Assembly: GCF_014076495.1 (NCBI RefSeq)
Contig: NZ_CP043575.1
Coordinates: forward strand, 3,782,001 to 3,846,000
DNA length: 64,000 nt
Origin: Comamonas koreensis
Lineage (GTDB): Bacteria > Pseudomonadota > Gammaproteobacteria > Burkholderiales > Burkholderiaceae_C
Direction: 5' to 3'
Of this stretch, positions 16,973 through 25,427 are shown piece after piece. The notes under the pieces were generated by a model. The model was not told the DNA's origin, did not search any database, and worked only from the letters and a program-made list of their open reading frames with translations. Positions within the stretch are counted from its first letter, which is position 1. Every line of letters begins with the position of its first letter. A program made the position numbers and the translations under genes.

Positions 16973-17929
16973 TTAACGCCTCACCACCCTCACCACCCCA
17001 TGCGCCAACCGCTCGATCCGCACCGGCAGCGACTGCGCCAGCAGCGCCAGGCTGGCGTCCGTATCTTTGAGCGACAAGGCGCCCGATAGCCGCAGCTGGG
17101 CAACCGCAGGATCACACTGCAGCGGTCCCGCACGGTAGCGGGCGATCTCGGCAACGACGTCGGCCAACGGCATATTCTTGGCCAGCAGCATGCCCTGCTC
17201 CCACAGCGCGGCGCTGGCTTGCACATCGGATTGTGGGCCGATATGGCTGGTGCTGAAATCGGCGGTGTGCCCTTCTTGCAGCACTTGGGTGGCGCCCTGC
17301 TGGTTGGTAATGGCGACGGCGTGGCTAAAGACCGCCACGCGGCTGGTGCCCGCATCCACACGGCGCACGCTAAAGCGTGTGCCCAGCGCCCGCACGGTGC
17401 CTTGCCGTGTCTCCACGACAAAGGGGCGGTAGCTAGGCGAAGGGTCGGCCTGCGTGGTCACCAAAATCTCGCCTCCGAGCAGCCGCACCAGGCGCTCCTT
17501 CGCGTTGAAATGGATCGCCACCGCGCTGGCGGTGTTGAGCGTCAAGGTGGAGCCATCGGGCAGCAGCATGGAGCGCGATTGCCCCACGGCGGTGGCCTGG
17601 TCGGCCATCCAGTCCCGCCAGGACAGCTCGCGCCAGGCCAGCCAGCCGGCCGGGGCCGCCACCAGCAAGCCACCCAGCCAGGCCAGGCTTTTGCGCCGGT
17701 CGGGCCGTTGCACGGCGTGCAAGGTTTGCTGGCAGACCTCGGCTGGCACTTGGGCAAACATGCCCAGCATGGCTTCGGCCTTGTGCCAGGCGGCCTCATG
17801 CGCGGGGCTTTGGCGGCGCCATTGCTCAAAACGCGCCTGCTCCTTGGCCGTGGGCGTTTCGTAGCGCAGCACGATGAGCCAGTCGGCCGCTTCGCTCAGC
17901 AAGGTATTTTGTGCGGCAACACCGGCCAT
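16973..17929 (-). CDS. FecR-family anti-sigma/sigma-regulator
   Basis: This 318-residue single-pass inner-membrane protein transmits the signal of a siderophore receptor to an ECF sigma factor. It has an N-terminal cytoplasmic DUF4880-like part (LLSEAADWLIVLRYE, then AAWHKAEAML), one membrane segment around residues 84-100 (WLGGLLVAAPAGWLAW), a FecR domain (LLPDGSTLTLNTASAVAIHF ... VETRQGTVRALGTRFSVR) and a C-terminal secretin/STN-like part. ATG 17929 overlaps the stop of the sigma gene. No TonB-dependent receptor gene follows, which is unusual. Confidence 0.9.
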   Translation of the reverse strand: MAGVAAQNTLLSEAADWLIVLRYETPTAKEQARFEQWRRQSPAHEAAWHKAEAMLGMFAQVPAEVCQQTLHAVQRPDRRKSLAWLGGLLVAAPAGWLAWRELSWRDWMADQATAVGQSRSMLLPDGSTLTLNTASAVAIHFNAKERLVRLLGGEILVTTQADPSPSYRPFVVETRQGTVRALGTRFSVRRVDAGTSRVAVFSHAVAITNQQGATQVLQEGHTADFSTSHIGPQSDVQASAALWEQGMLLAKNMPLADVVAEIARYRAGPLQCDPAVAQLRLSGALSLKDTDASLALLAQSLPVRIERLAHGVVRVVRR

Positions 17930-18432
17930 CACGCGGCCTCCAGGCACAGCAGCAAGGCCTTGTGGATATGGCGGCGCACGGTGATCACCGGCATCGCGAC
18001 CTGGTCGGAGATCTGCTGCAGGCTCAGGCCTTCGAGCTGCGCCAGCAGAAAAACCTGGCGCGTCTTGGGCGCCAGGCCTGCCAGCAGCCGGTCGATCTGC
18101 ACCAAGGCTTCGATGACCTGCATCTGGGTCTCGGGCGATGGCGCATGCGGCTCGGGCAAGGCCTGCAAGGTCTCCAGGTAGGCGCGCTCGATCTCGCGCC
18201 GGCGCCACAGATCGACGACCAGGCCCTTGGCCACATGGGTCAGGAAGGCGCGCGGCTCGTCAGCAGCGCCCAGGTGGCGGGGCGAGAGCATCAGCCGCAA
18301 AAAGGTGTCATGGGCCAGGTCTGCCGCATCGCCTGCATTGCCCAGACGGCGCCGCAGCCAGGACTGCAGCCAGGCATGGTGGTTCTTGTAGAGCGCTTCG
18401 ATGGGCGAAGCCGAGTATCCGGGAGATGCCAT
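17929..18432 (-). CDS. FecI-type ECF sigma factor
   Basis: This 167-residue ECF sigma factor has region 2 (DAADLAHDTFLRLMLSPR ... FLTHVAKGLVVDLWRRREIE) and region 4 (LAPKTRQVFLLAQLEGLSLQ ... VITVRRHIHKAL). The pairing with fecR, with overlapping start and stop, marks it as an iron-starvation sigma factor. I chose ATG 18432 because a farther upstream start would put the Fur-like palindrome inside the coding region. Confidence 0.88.
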   Translation of the reverse strand: MASPGYSASPIEALYKNHHAWLQSWLRRRLGNAGDAADLAHDTFLRLMLSPRHLGAADEPRAFLTHVAKGLVVDLWRRREIERAYLETLQALPEPHAPSPETQMQVIEALVQIDRLLAGLAPKTRQVFLLAQLEGLSLQQISDQVAMPVITVRRHIHKALLLCLEAA

Positions 18433-18466
18433 GCGATGTCCGCGCCCTGGTGCCACAGTGAATAGT

Positions 18467-18481
18467 TGAGAATGAATCTCA
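18467..18481. promoter_or_regulatory. Fur-box-like palindrome upstream of fecI
   Basis: TGAGAATGAATCTCA matches the core TGAGAAT-N-ATTCTCA of Fur boxes with one position altered, and the surrounding sequence is AT-rich. It lies 35-49 bp upstream of the chosen fecI start. Iron-dependent repression of fecIR is the expected consequence. Confidence 0.6.
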
Positions 18482-18555
18482 ATTATATTCAAATGTAAAG
18501 ACCGTCTTTACGCAGGACATTGGCGGCTGCCTGGCGCGCCAGTGGCGCGGGTAGA

Positions 18556-19218
18556 TCAGCGCTGCGCAATAGGCGGCACCGGCAGCACATACTGCCCCGT
18601 CCAGCCGACCAGGCGCAGCGCCATCTGCGTCATCTCCTGGCACAGCGCCTCGATGGACAGCTTGCCATTGGGCTGGTACCAGCGGTGCGTCCACTGCACC
18701 ATGCCGCTGATCGCAAAGGCGGTCACCTTGGGGTTGCCGACCTGGAAAACACCGGCCTCCACGCCGTTGACGATGAGCCGCGTCACCAGCGCATCAAAAC
18801 CGTGGTACTTGCTGCGGATATCGCTGATTTTTTCCGGGCTCAGGCTTTTTTCCTCTTCGAGCAGGATGACCGAGAAGGTGCTCAGTTCGATCTTGCGGCG
18901 CGTGTAGGTGTCGATAAAAAACTCGAAGCGCCGCACCGGGTCCTTGTCCTCCAATTGCTCGCACTGGCTCACCGCCTCGTAAAGGCCAGCAAACACCTTG
19001 TCAAACAGGCGCTCGAGCAGCTCGTGCTTGGACTTGAAGCGCTTGTAGATAAAGGGCTTGGTCACGCCGATCGAGGCCGCTATCTCGTCGAGCGTCGCGC
19101 TCTTGAAGCCGCGTTTGTAGAACAGCTCGGCGGCGGCATTGATGATCAAGGTGTCCTTGTATTCCTGGATCTGGTTTTTGGCATCGCCTGCATTGGTGTC
19201 GGTGGGTTGAAGCTGCAC
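18556..19218 (-). CDS. TetR-family transcriptional regulator
   Basis: This 220-residue TetR/AcrR regulator has its HTH at about residues 22-66 (IINAAAELFYKRGFKSATLD, then IAASIGVTKPFIYKRFKSK). The C-terminal ligand domain ends TGQYVLPVPPIAQR. The start is GTG 19218, preceded at 9 bp by AGGAG; upstream in-frame sequence runs into the promoter. It is divergent from the alcohol dehydrogenase gene, and a perfect 16-bp palindrome sits in the shared promoter. It probably represses the catabolic cluster that follows. Confidence 0.9.
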   Translation of the reverse strand: MQLQPTDTNAGDAKNQIQEYKDTLIINAAAELFYKRGFKSATLDEIAASIGVTKPFIYKRFKSKHELLERLFDKVFAGLYEAVSQCEQLEDKDPVRRFEFFIDTYTRRKIELSTFSVILLEEEKSLSPEKISDIRSKYHGFDALVTRLIVNGVEAGVFQVGNPKVTAFAISGMVQWTHRWYQPNGKLSIEALCQEMTQMALRLVGWTGQYVLPVPPIAQR

Positions 19219-19366
19219 TGTTGAATATCTCCTGGTGGGCGTGGGGGCTGCGGTGGTGACGCGCGCCGGCACGCTGTACGCATGGCCCCAGCATAGTGGA
19301 AAGGCGGGCGGTTTTGCACAAGATGCCAAGCAGCATCCATGCGTGAAATCCCCAATAGTACCAAAC

Positions 19367-19382
19367 GATACTGATCAGTATC
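19367..19382. promoter_or_regulatory. Palindromic TetR operator candidate
   Basis: GATACTGATCAGTATC is a perfect 16-bp palindrome. CCAAA to the left and TTTGG to the right extend the symmetry with a one-base offset. It lies in the 256-bp divergent promoter between the TetR gene and the alcohol dehydrogenase gene. Confidence 0.7.
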
Positions 19383-19474
19383 TTTGGACTTTTCCAACGC
19401 TGAGCTCGCGCCAGGCCCTTGCCGACGCGCCGCGCCTGCAGCCACAGAGCCCTTTGATTACAGGAGACAAGCGC

Positions 19475-20551
19475 ATGTCGAACGCAACCGCCAGCCCTGG
19501 CGAACAGCTGAGTTACCAGGTCGTCGATTTTGGCCAACCGCTGCAACTGGCGCGCCGCGCCATTGCCTCGCCCCAAGGCAGCGAGGTGCTGGTGCGCATC
19601 AGCGCCTGCGGCGTCTGCCACAGCGATCTGCACATGGCCGAGGGCTTTTTTGACCTGGGCGACGGCCGCCACTTCGGCCTGGAAAAAGTGCTCAAGCCGC
19701 CGCGCACCCTGGGCCATGAAATCGTCGGCACCGTGGCCGCCAACGGGCCCGATGCCCAAGGCGCGCTGGGCCGCTCGGTGATCGTCTTCCCCTGGATTGG
19801 CTGCGGCCAGTGCGCGCTTTGCGCCCGGGGTGATGAACACATGTGTGCCCGCCCCGAGAGCCTGGGCACCACGCGGGATGGCGGCTTCAGCACCCATGTG
19901 CGCGTGCCCCATCCGCGCTACCTGATCGACCATGCCGGCATTGATGCCGCCTTTGCCGCCACCCTGGCCTGCTCGGGGCTGACGGCCTACTCGGCCCTGA
20001 AAAAAGTGGCGCCAGCGACCGAGCAAGCGCCGCTGGTCATCATCGGCGCGGGCGGTGTGGGGCTGGCTGCGGTGGCGCTGGCCAAGGCCCTGCATGGCCT
20101 GGGGCCCATCGTTGTCGATATCGACCCGGCCAAGCGCCAGGCCGCGCTGGGTGCCGGCGCCAGCCGCGTGGTGGACCCGGCAGAAGCCGAGGCCGCCAAG
20201 ACCCTCGCGCGCTCCAGCGCCGAAGGCGTGTCGGCTGTGCTCGATTTTGTCGGCTCCACGCGCACGTTCGAGTTTGCCAATACCGTCGTCGGCAAGGGCG
20301 GCAAGATCCTGATCGTGGGCCTGTTTGGCGGCAGCGCCAGCATCCAGCTGCCGCTGATCCCCATGCGCGCCATCTCCATCGGCGGCTCCTATGTGGGGTC
20401 GCTGGCCGAGCTGCGCGAGTTGGTGGCGCTGGCCCAGCAAGGGGTACTGCCGTCCCTGCCGCTCAGCAGCCGCCCGCTGGGCGATGTGCAGACCGTGCTG
20501 GACGAGCTGCGTGCAGGCAAGGTCACCGGCCGCGCCATTTTGCAAAGCTGA
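19475..20551 (+). CDS. Zinc-dependent alcohol dehydrogenase
   Basis: This 358-residue medium-chain dehydrogenase oxidises an alcohol with NAD(P)+. The catalytic zinc region is ACGVCHSDLHMAEG, the structural zinc site is CGQCALCARGDEHMC, and the Rossmann motif is IIGAGGVGLAAVALA. An AGGAGAC ribosome-binding site fixes ATG 19475. It is the first gene of the TetR-controlled cluster and is followed after 25 bp by an aldehyde dehydrogenase gene. The natural alcohol is not known. Confidence 0.9.
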   Translation: MSNATASPGEQLSYQVVDFGQPLQLARRAIASPQGSEVLVRISACGVCHSDLHMAEGFFDLGDGRHFGLEKVLKPPRTLGHEIVGTVAANGPDAQGALGRSVIVFPWIGCGQCALCARGDEHMCARPESLGTTRDGGFSTHVRVPHPRYLIDHAGIDAAFAATLACSGLTAYSALKKVAPATEQAPLVIIGAGGVGLAAVALAKALHGLGPIVVDIDPAKRQAALGAGASRVVDPAEAEAAKTLARSSAEGVSAVLDFVGSTRTFEFANTVVGKGGKILIVGLFGGSASIQLPLIPMRAISIGGSYVGSLAELRELVALAQQGVLPSLPLSSRPLGDVQTVLDELRAGKVTGRAILQS

Positions 20552-20576
20552 AGCCAGAAAGAATAAGGAGCACCGC

Positions 20577-22007
20577 ATGAACTACCAAGTCCAATTGCTG
20601 ATCGACGGCCAGTGGCGCGACAGCAGCAGCCAGGAGTGGCTGGACATCACCAACCCCGCCGATGAAAGCACGATTGGCCGAGTGGCCAAGGCCAGCCGCG
20701 CCGACCTGGATGCCGCGCTGGCCGCCGCCCAGACCGGCTTTACCGCCTGGCGCACAACCTCGGTGATGGAGCGCTCGACCTATCTGCGCAAGGCCGCCGC
20801 GCTGGTGCGCGAGCATGCCGAGGAAATGGCGCTGATGCTGGTGCACGAGCAAGGCAAGCGCCTGACCGAGGCGCGCATCGAGCTCTCAGGCGCCAGCGAG
20901 GTGCTGGAATGGTTTGCCGAAGAGGCGCGCCGCTGCTATGGCAGCATGATCCCGCCGCGCTCACCCGAGCTGCGCCAGTATGTGCAGTATGAGCCGGTGG
21001 GCCCCGTGGCGGCGTTCACGCCCTGGAACTTCCCGATCAACCAGGCCGTGCGCAAGATCGCGGCCGCGCTGGCGGCCGGTTGCTCGATCATCGTCAAAGG
21101 CTCGGAAGAGACGCCGGTGGCCCTCGCCCGCTTTGTCCAGGTGCTGGAGCAGGCCGGCCTGCCCGCAGGCGTGCTCGGCCTGGTCTATGGCGTGCCCGGT
21201 GATATCTCCGAGCACCTGATTGCCTCACCCGTGGTGCGCAAGATCTCGTTCACCGGATCCACCTCGGTGGGCAAGCTCTTGAGCGCGCAAGCGGGCGCAG
21301 CGATGAAGCGCGTGTCGATGGAGCTGGGCGGCCATGCGCCCGCCATCATCTGCGACGACGCCGACCTGGCGCGCAGCCTGAAGCTCCTGGGTGTGCAGAA
21401 GTTCTGGAACGCCGGCCAGGCCTGCATCTCGCCGTCGCGCTTTCTGGTGCAGGCACCCTTGTATGACGAGGCCATTGCGGGTTTCCAGCGCATTGCCGAA
21501 GGCTATGTGATGGGCAATGGCCTGGACAAGGCCACTCGCATGGGCCCGCTGGCCAACCCGCGCCGTGTGGCTGCCATGCAGGCGCTGGTGGATGACGCGG
21601 TGGCCAAGGGCGCCCGTGTGGTGACGGGCGGCAAGGCGCCGGACGGCAAGGGCTACTTTTTTGCGCCCACCGTGCTGGCCGATGTGCCGCAGGATGCGCG
21701 CATCTTCAACGAAGAGCCCTTTGGCCCGATTGCCGCCTTTGCCCGCTTTGACAGCGATGCCCAGGCACTGCAAGAGGCCAACCGCCTGCCCTGGGGCCTG
21801 GCCGCCTATGTGTTCACCGGCTCGGCTACACGCGGCGAGTGGTTCAAGAACGAGATCGAAAGCGGCCTGGTCGGCATCAACTCGATCGCGCTGGGCTACC
21901 CCGAGCAGCCGTTTGGCGGCGTCAAGGATTCGGGCTATGCCAGCGAAGGCGGCGCCGATGCGCTGGCCTTCTACCTCAGCAGCAAGTTTGTCAGCCAGAC
22001 CATCTGA
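20577..22007 (+). CDS. NAD(P)+-dependent aldehyde dehydrogenase
   Basis: This 476-residue enzyme is of the aldehyde dehydrogenase superfamily, close to the succinate-semialdehyde group. It has FTPWNFPINQ (oxyanion Asn), FTGSTSVGKLL (cofactor), MELGGHAP (general-base Glu) and the catalytic Cys282 in NAGQACISPSRF. A TAAGGAG ribosome-binding site precedes the ATG. It would oxidise the aldehyde made by the preceding alcohol dehydrogenase to a free acid, which the acyl-CoA ligases downstream could activate. Confidence 0.93.
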   Translation: MNYQVQLLIDGQWRDSSSQEWLDITNPADESTIGRVAKASRADLDAALAAAQTGFTAWRTTSVMERSTYLRKAAALVREHAEEMALMLVHEQGKRLTEARIELSGASEVLEWFAEEARRCYGSMIPPRSPELRQYVQYEPVGPVAAFTPWNFPINQAVRKIAAALAAGCSIIVKGSEETPVALARFVQVLEQAGLPAGVLGLVYGVPGDISEHLIASPVVRKISFTGSTSVGKLLSAQAGAAMKRVSMELGGHAPAIICDDADLARSLKLLGVQKFWNAGQACISPSRFLVQAPLYDEAIAGFQRIAEGYVMGNGLDKATRMGPLANPRRVAAMQALVDDAVAKGARVVTGGKAPDGKGYFFAPTVLADVPQDARIFNEEPFGPIAAFARFDSDAQALQEANRLPWGLAAYVFTGSATRGEWFKNEIESGLVGINSIALGYPEQPFGGVKDSGYASEGGADALAFYLSSKFVSQTI

Positions 22008-22074
22008 GCGCGCGGGCCCGCAGCCTGCGGGCCCCTTGCGCGGCGCACCGCGATTGAAGAGACAAAGGAGTTCC

Positions 22075-25000
22075 ATGCACAAGGTATTGATCGCCAACCG
22101 GGGGGAGATTGCGGTGCGCATTGCGCGCACGGCCGCAGACCGGGGCATCGCAAGCGTTGCAGTCTATGCCAGCGACGATGCAGCCAGCCTGCACCGGCGC
22201 GCGGCCGACCATGCCCGCGCATTGGGCGCCCAGGGCGCAGCCGCCTATTTGAATGGCGCGCATCTGATTGAGATTGCCCGCCAGGAAGGCTGCGATGCCA
22301 TCCACCCCGGCTACGGCTTTTTGAGCGAGAACGCGGCCTTTGCGCAAGCCTGCAGGGCAGCGGGCCTGCGCTTTATCGGCCCCTCGGCCCAGGCGCTGGA
22401 GACCTTTGGCGACAAGGCCCAGGCGCGCGCGCTGGCAGAGCGCGAACAGGTGCCGGTGGCGCAAGGCACGCACAGCGCCACCAGCCTGGCACAGGCCCAG
22501 GCCTTCATGCAGCAGCTGGGCGGGCCGGTGATGCTCAAGGCGCTGGCAGGCGGCGGCGGGCGGGGCATGCGCGCGGTGATGGCCGTGGAAGACCTGGGCG
22601 CAGCCTTTGACCGCTGCAGCTCCGAAGCGCTCAGCGCCTTTGGCCGCAGCGATCTGTATGTGGAGCAGCTCATCGGCGGCGCCCGCCATATCGAGGTGCA
22701 GATCGTGGGCGACGGCAGCGGCGCGGTGCAGCACCTGTTTGAGCGCGATTGCACTTTACAGCGCCGCCACCAGAAGCTGCTGGAGATTGCACCCAGCCCC
22801 TTCATCAGCGCCGCGGTGCGCGCGCAGCTGCTGCAGCATGCCTGCCGCCTGGGCGCCGCGATGCACTACCAAGGCCTGGGCACGGTGGAGTTCCTCGTCG
22901 ACAGCCGCAGCGGCCAGTACATCTTTATCGAATGCAATCCGCGCCTGCAGGTGGAGCACACCATCACCGAGGCCATCACCGGCCTGGACCTGGTGGCGCT
23001 GCAGTTTGCGCTGGCCGATGGCGCCAGCCTGCAAGACCTGGGCCTGGACCAGGCACGGCCGCTGCCCTGCCAGTTTGCGCTGCAGGCGCGTGTGAACATG
23101 GAAAGCATGCAGCCCGATGCCCAGGCCCTGCCCACGGGCGGCACCCTGGCGCGCTTTGAACCGCCCACCGGCCCGGGCGTGCGCGTGGACAGCTTTGGCT
23201 ATACCGGCTACGAGACCTCGGGCAACTATGACTCCCTGCTCGCCAAGGTGATCGTCAGCGGTCCCAGCCAGTTTGAGGTGCTCTGCGCCAAGGCCGACCG
23301 GGCGCTGGCCGAGTTCCATATCCAGGGCCTGGAGACCAACCTGGACTACCTGCGTGCGCTGCTGCGCGATGCGCAGGTGCTACGCGGCGAGATCGATACC
23401 ACCTATGTGGAACGCCAAGGCCCGGCGTTGCATGCGGCTGCCACGGTGCTGGCAGCACAGCGCCAGCCTGATCCGCAGCGCACCAGCGAGAACGCCGCGC
23501 AGACCGGCACCAACGACGAGCCCGCTTTGCCAGAAGGCGCCCATGCGGTGCGCGCTGCGATGCGCGGGCGGCTGATTGCGCTAGAGCGGGATGCCGATAC
23601 CGTGCAGGCCAGGGGTGCCTCGGTGGCAGTGCTGGAGGCGATGAAGCTCGAGCACAGCGTGGACCTGGCCCAGGGCGGCCGCTTTGTGGCTCGCGCGGCG
23701 CTGCTGGGCGAGGTGGTGGCGGCGGGCACCCTGCTCGGCTGGGTGCTGCCCGATGCATCGGCCAATGCGATGGCCGCAGAGCAGCAACAGGCCGACCTCG
23801 ATGCGATACGCCCCGACCTGGCCAAGGTGCTGCAGCGCCAGCAGGGCCTGATGGATGCGGCCCGCCCTGAAGCGGTGGCCAAGCGCCGGCGCCACGGCAA
23901 GAACACCGCACGCGAGAACCTCGACCAATTGCTCGATGCCGGCAGCTTTGTGGAATACGGCGGCCTGACCTTGGCCATGCAACGCGGCCGTCGCAGCGAG
24001 GAAGAGCTGATTCGCGTCAGCCCCGCCGACGGCACCATCACCGGCCTGGGCCGTATCAACGGCCCGCAGTTTGGGCCCGAGCAGTCGCGCTGCGCGGTGA
24101 TGGCCTATGACTACACGGTGTTTGCCGGCACCCAGGGCTTTATGGCCCACCGCAAGATGGACCGCATCGTGCATACCAGCGAACGCCTGGGCCTGCCCTT
24201 TGTGCTGTTTGCCGAAGGCGGCGGCGGGAGGCCCGGCGACACCGACTATGTGGGCGTGTCGGGGCTGGAGTTCACGACCTTCACGCACATGGCGCGGCTG
24301 TCGGGCAAGGTGCCCACCATCGGCGTGGTCTCGGGCCGCTGCTTTGCCGGCAATGCCGCCTTGCTGGGCTGCTGCGATGTGATCATCGCGACGCAGGATG
24401 CCAGCATCGGCATGGCCGGCCCGGCGATGATCGAAGGCGGCGGTCTGGGCGTGGTGGCGGCCGATGACGTTGGGCCAGTGAGCGTTCAGACCCGCAACGG
24501 CGTGATCGACCTGCTGGCCCGCGACGAGACCGAGGCGGTGACCCTGGCCCAGACCTACCTGGGCTTTGTGCAGGGCAAGCTGCCGCCCGGCGCGCATGCC
24601 GACCAGCGCCTGCTGCGCGCGCTGGTGCCCGAGAACCGGGTCAAGGGCTACGACATCCGCGCGGTGGTGCAGACCTTGTTTGACAGCGGCAGTTTTCTGG
24701 AACTGCGCGAGCACTTTGGCCGCAGCGTCGTCACCGGCTTTGCCCGGCTGGAAGGCCAGGCCGTGGGCGTGCTGGCCAACGATGGCAGCCACCTGGGCGG
24801 CGCGCTCGATGCCAACAGCGCAGACAAAATATCGCGCTTTCTGGAGCTGTGCGACAACTACGGCCTGCCGGTCGTGTCGCTGTGCGATACGCCGGGCTTT
24901 ATGGTGGGGCCAGAGAGCGAGAAGGCTGCAGCCGTGCGGCACTTTGCCCGCATCTTTGTGACGGCCAGCCATATCAAGGTACCCGTGCTGGCCATTGTGC

Positions 25001-25356
25001 TGCGCAAGGCCTATGGCCTGGGCGCGCAGGCCATGCTGGGCGGCAACCTGTTTGTGCCGGTGGCCACCGTGGCCTGGCCCACCGGCGAGCTGGGGCCCAT
25101 GGGCATTGAAGGCTCGGTACGCCTGGCCTACCGGCGCGAGTTGGAAGCACTGGAGGACGCCGCCGAGAAGGCCGCCTATTTCCAGGCCAAGACCGATGAG
25201 ATCTATGCCCAGGGCAAGGCGCTGAATGTGGCCAGCTACAACGAGATCGACGATGTGATCGACCCGGCGCAGACCCGCAACTGGCTGGCCAGCATGCTCG
25301 CCAGCCTGCCAGCGGCCAGCCCGGGGCGGGCGGCATCGGGTGTATCGCCCTGGTAG
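22075..25356 (+). CDS. Single-chain biotin-dependent acyl-CoA carboxylase
   Basis: This 1,093-residue fusion carries all activities of an acyl-CoA carboxylase. Biotin carboxylase occupies about residues 1-450 (VLIANRGEIAVRIARTA, LKALAGGGGRGMRAV, IECNPRLQVEHTITE). The biotinyl domain follows with the acceptor Lys near 524 in VLEAMKLEHS. The carboxyltransferase domain covers about 570-1085 (EGGGGRPGDTDYVGVSG, LRKAYGLGAQAMLGGN). Most carboxylases of this type are split into alpha and beta chains; fused chains resemble single-chain long-chain acyl-CoA carboxylases. An AAAGGAG ribosome-binding site precedes ATG 22075. The substrate is unknown. Confidence 0.9.
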   Translation: MHKVLIANRGEIAVRIARTAADRGIASVAVYASDDAASLHRRAADHARALGAQGAAAYLNGAHLIEIARQEGCDAIHPGYGFLSENAAFAQACRAAGLRFIGPSAQALETFGDKAQARALAEREQVPVAQGTHSATSLAQAQAFMQQLGGPVMLKALAGGGGRGMRAVMAVEDLGAAFDRCSSEALSAFGRSDLYVEQLIGGARHIEVQIVGDGSGAVQHLFERDCTLQRRHQKLLEIAPSPFISAAVRAQLLQHACRLGAAMHYQGLGTVEFLVDSRSGQYIFIECNPRLQVEHTITEAITGLDLVALQFALADGASLQDLGLDQARPLPCQFALQARVNMESMQPDAQALPTGGTLARFEPPTGPGVRVDSFGYTGYETSGNYDSLLAKVIVSGPSQFEVLCAKADRALAEFHIQGLETNLDYLRALLRDAQVLRGEIDTTYVERQGPALHAAATVLAAQRQPDPQRTSENAAQTGTNDEPALPEGAHAVRAAMRGRLIALERDADTVQARGASVAVLEAMKLEHSVDLAQGGRFVARAALLGEVVAAGTLLGWVLPDASANAMAAEQQQADLDAIRPDLAKVLQRQQGLMDAARPEAVAKRRRHGKNTARENLDQLLDAGSFVEYGGLTLAMQRGRRSEEELIRVSPADGTITGLGRINGPQFGPEQSRCAVMAYDYTVFAGTQGFMAHRKMDRIVHTSERLGLPFVLFAEGGGGRPGDTDYVGVSGLEFTTFTHMARLSGKVPTIGVVSGRCFAGNAALLGCCDVIIATQDASIGMAGPAMIEGGGLGVVAADDVGPVSVQTRNGVIDLLARDETEAVTLAQTYLGFVQGKLPPGAHADQRLLRALVPENRVKGYDIRAVVQTLFDSGSFLELREHFGRSVVTGFARLEGQAVGVLANDGSHLGGALDANSADKISRFLELCDNYGLPVVSLCDTPGFMVGPESEKAAAVRHFARIFVTASHIKVPVLAIVLRKAYGLGAQAMLGGNLFVPVATVAWPTGELGPMGIEGSVRLAYRRELEALEDAAEKAAYFQAKTDEIYAQGKALNVASYNEIDDVIDPAQTRNWLASMLASLPAASPGRAASGVSPW

Positions 25357-25427
25357 CCAACCCGCCCCCGCCTCACCCAAACACTGCGACCGAGATCCCC
25401 AAAAACACCAGGACCGTAGGAGACACC

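Noticed and set aside
17930..18208. N-terminal extension of the FecR protein
   Set aside because: The upstream in-frame sequence lies inside the sigma factor gene and reads as low-complexity Ala/Arg/Pro sequence; ATG 17929 overlaps the sigma stop, as usual.
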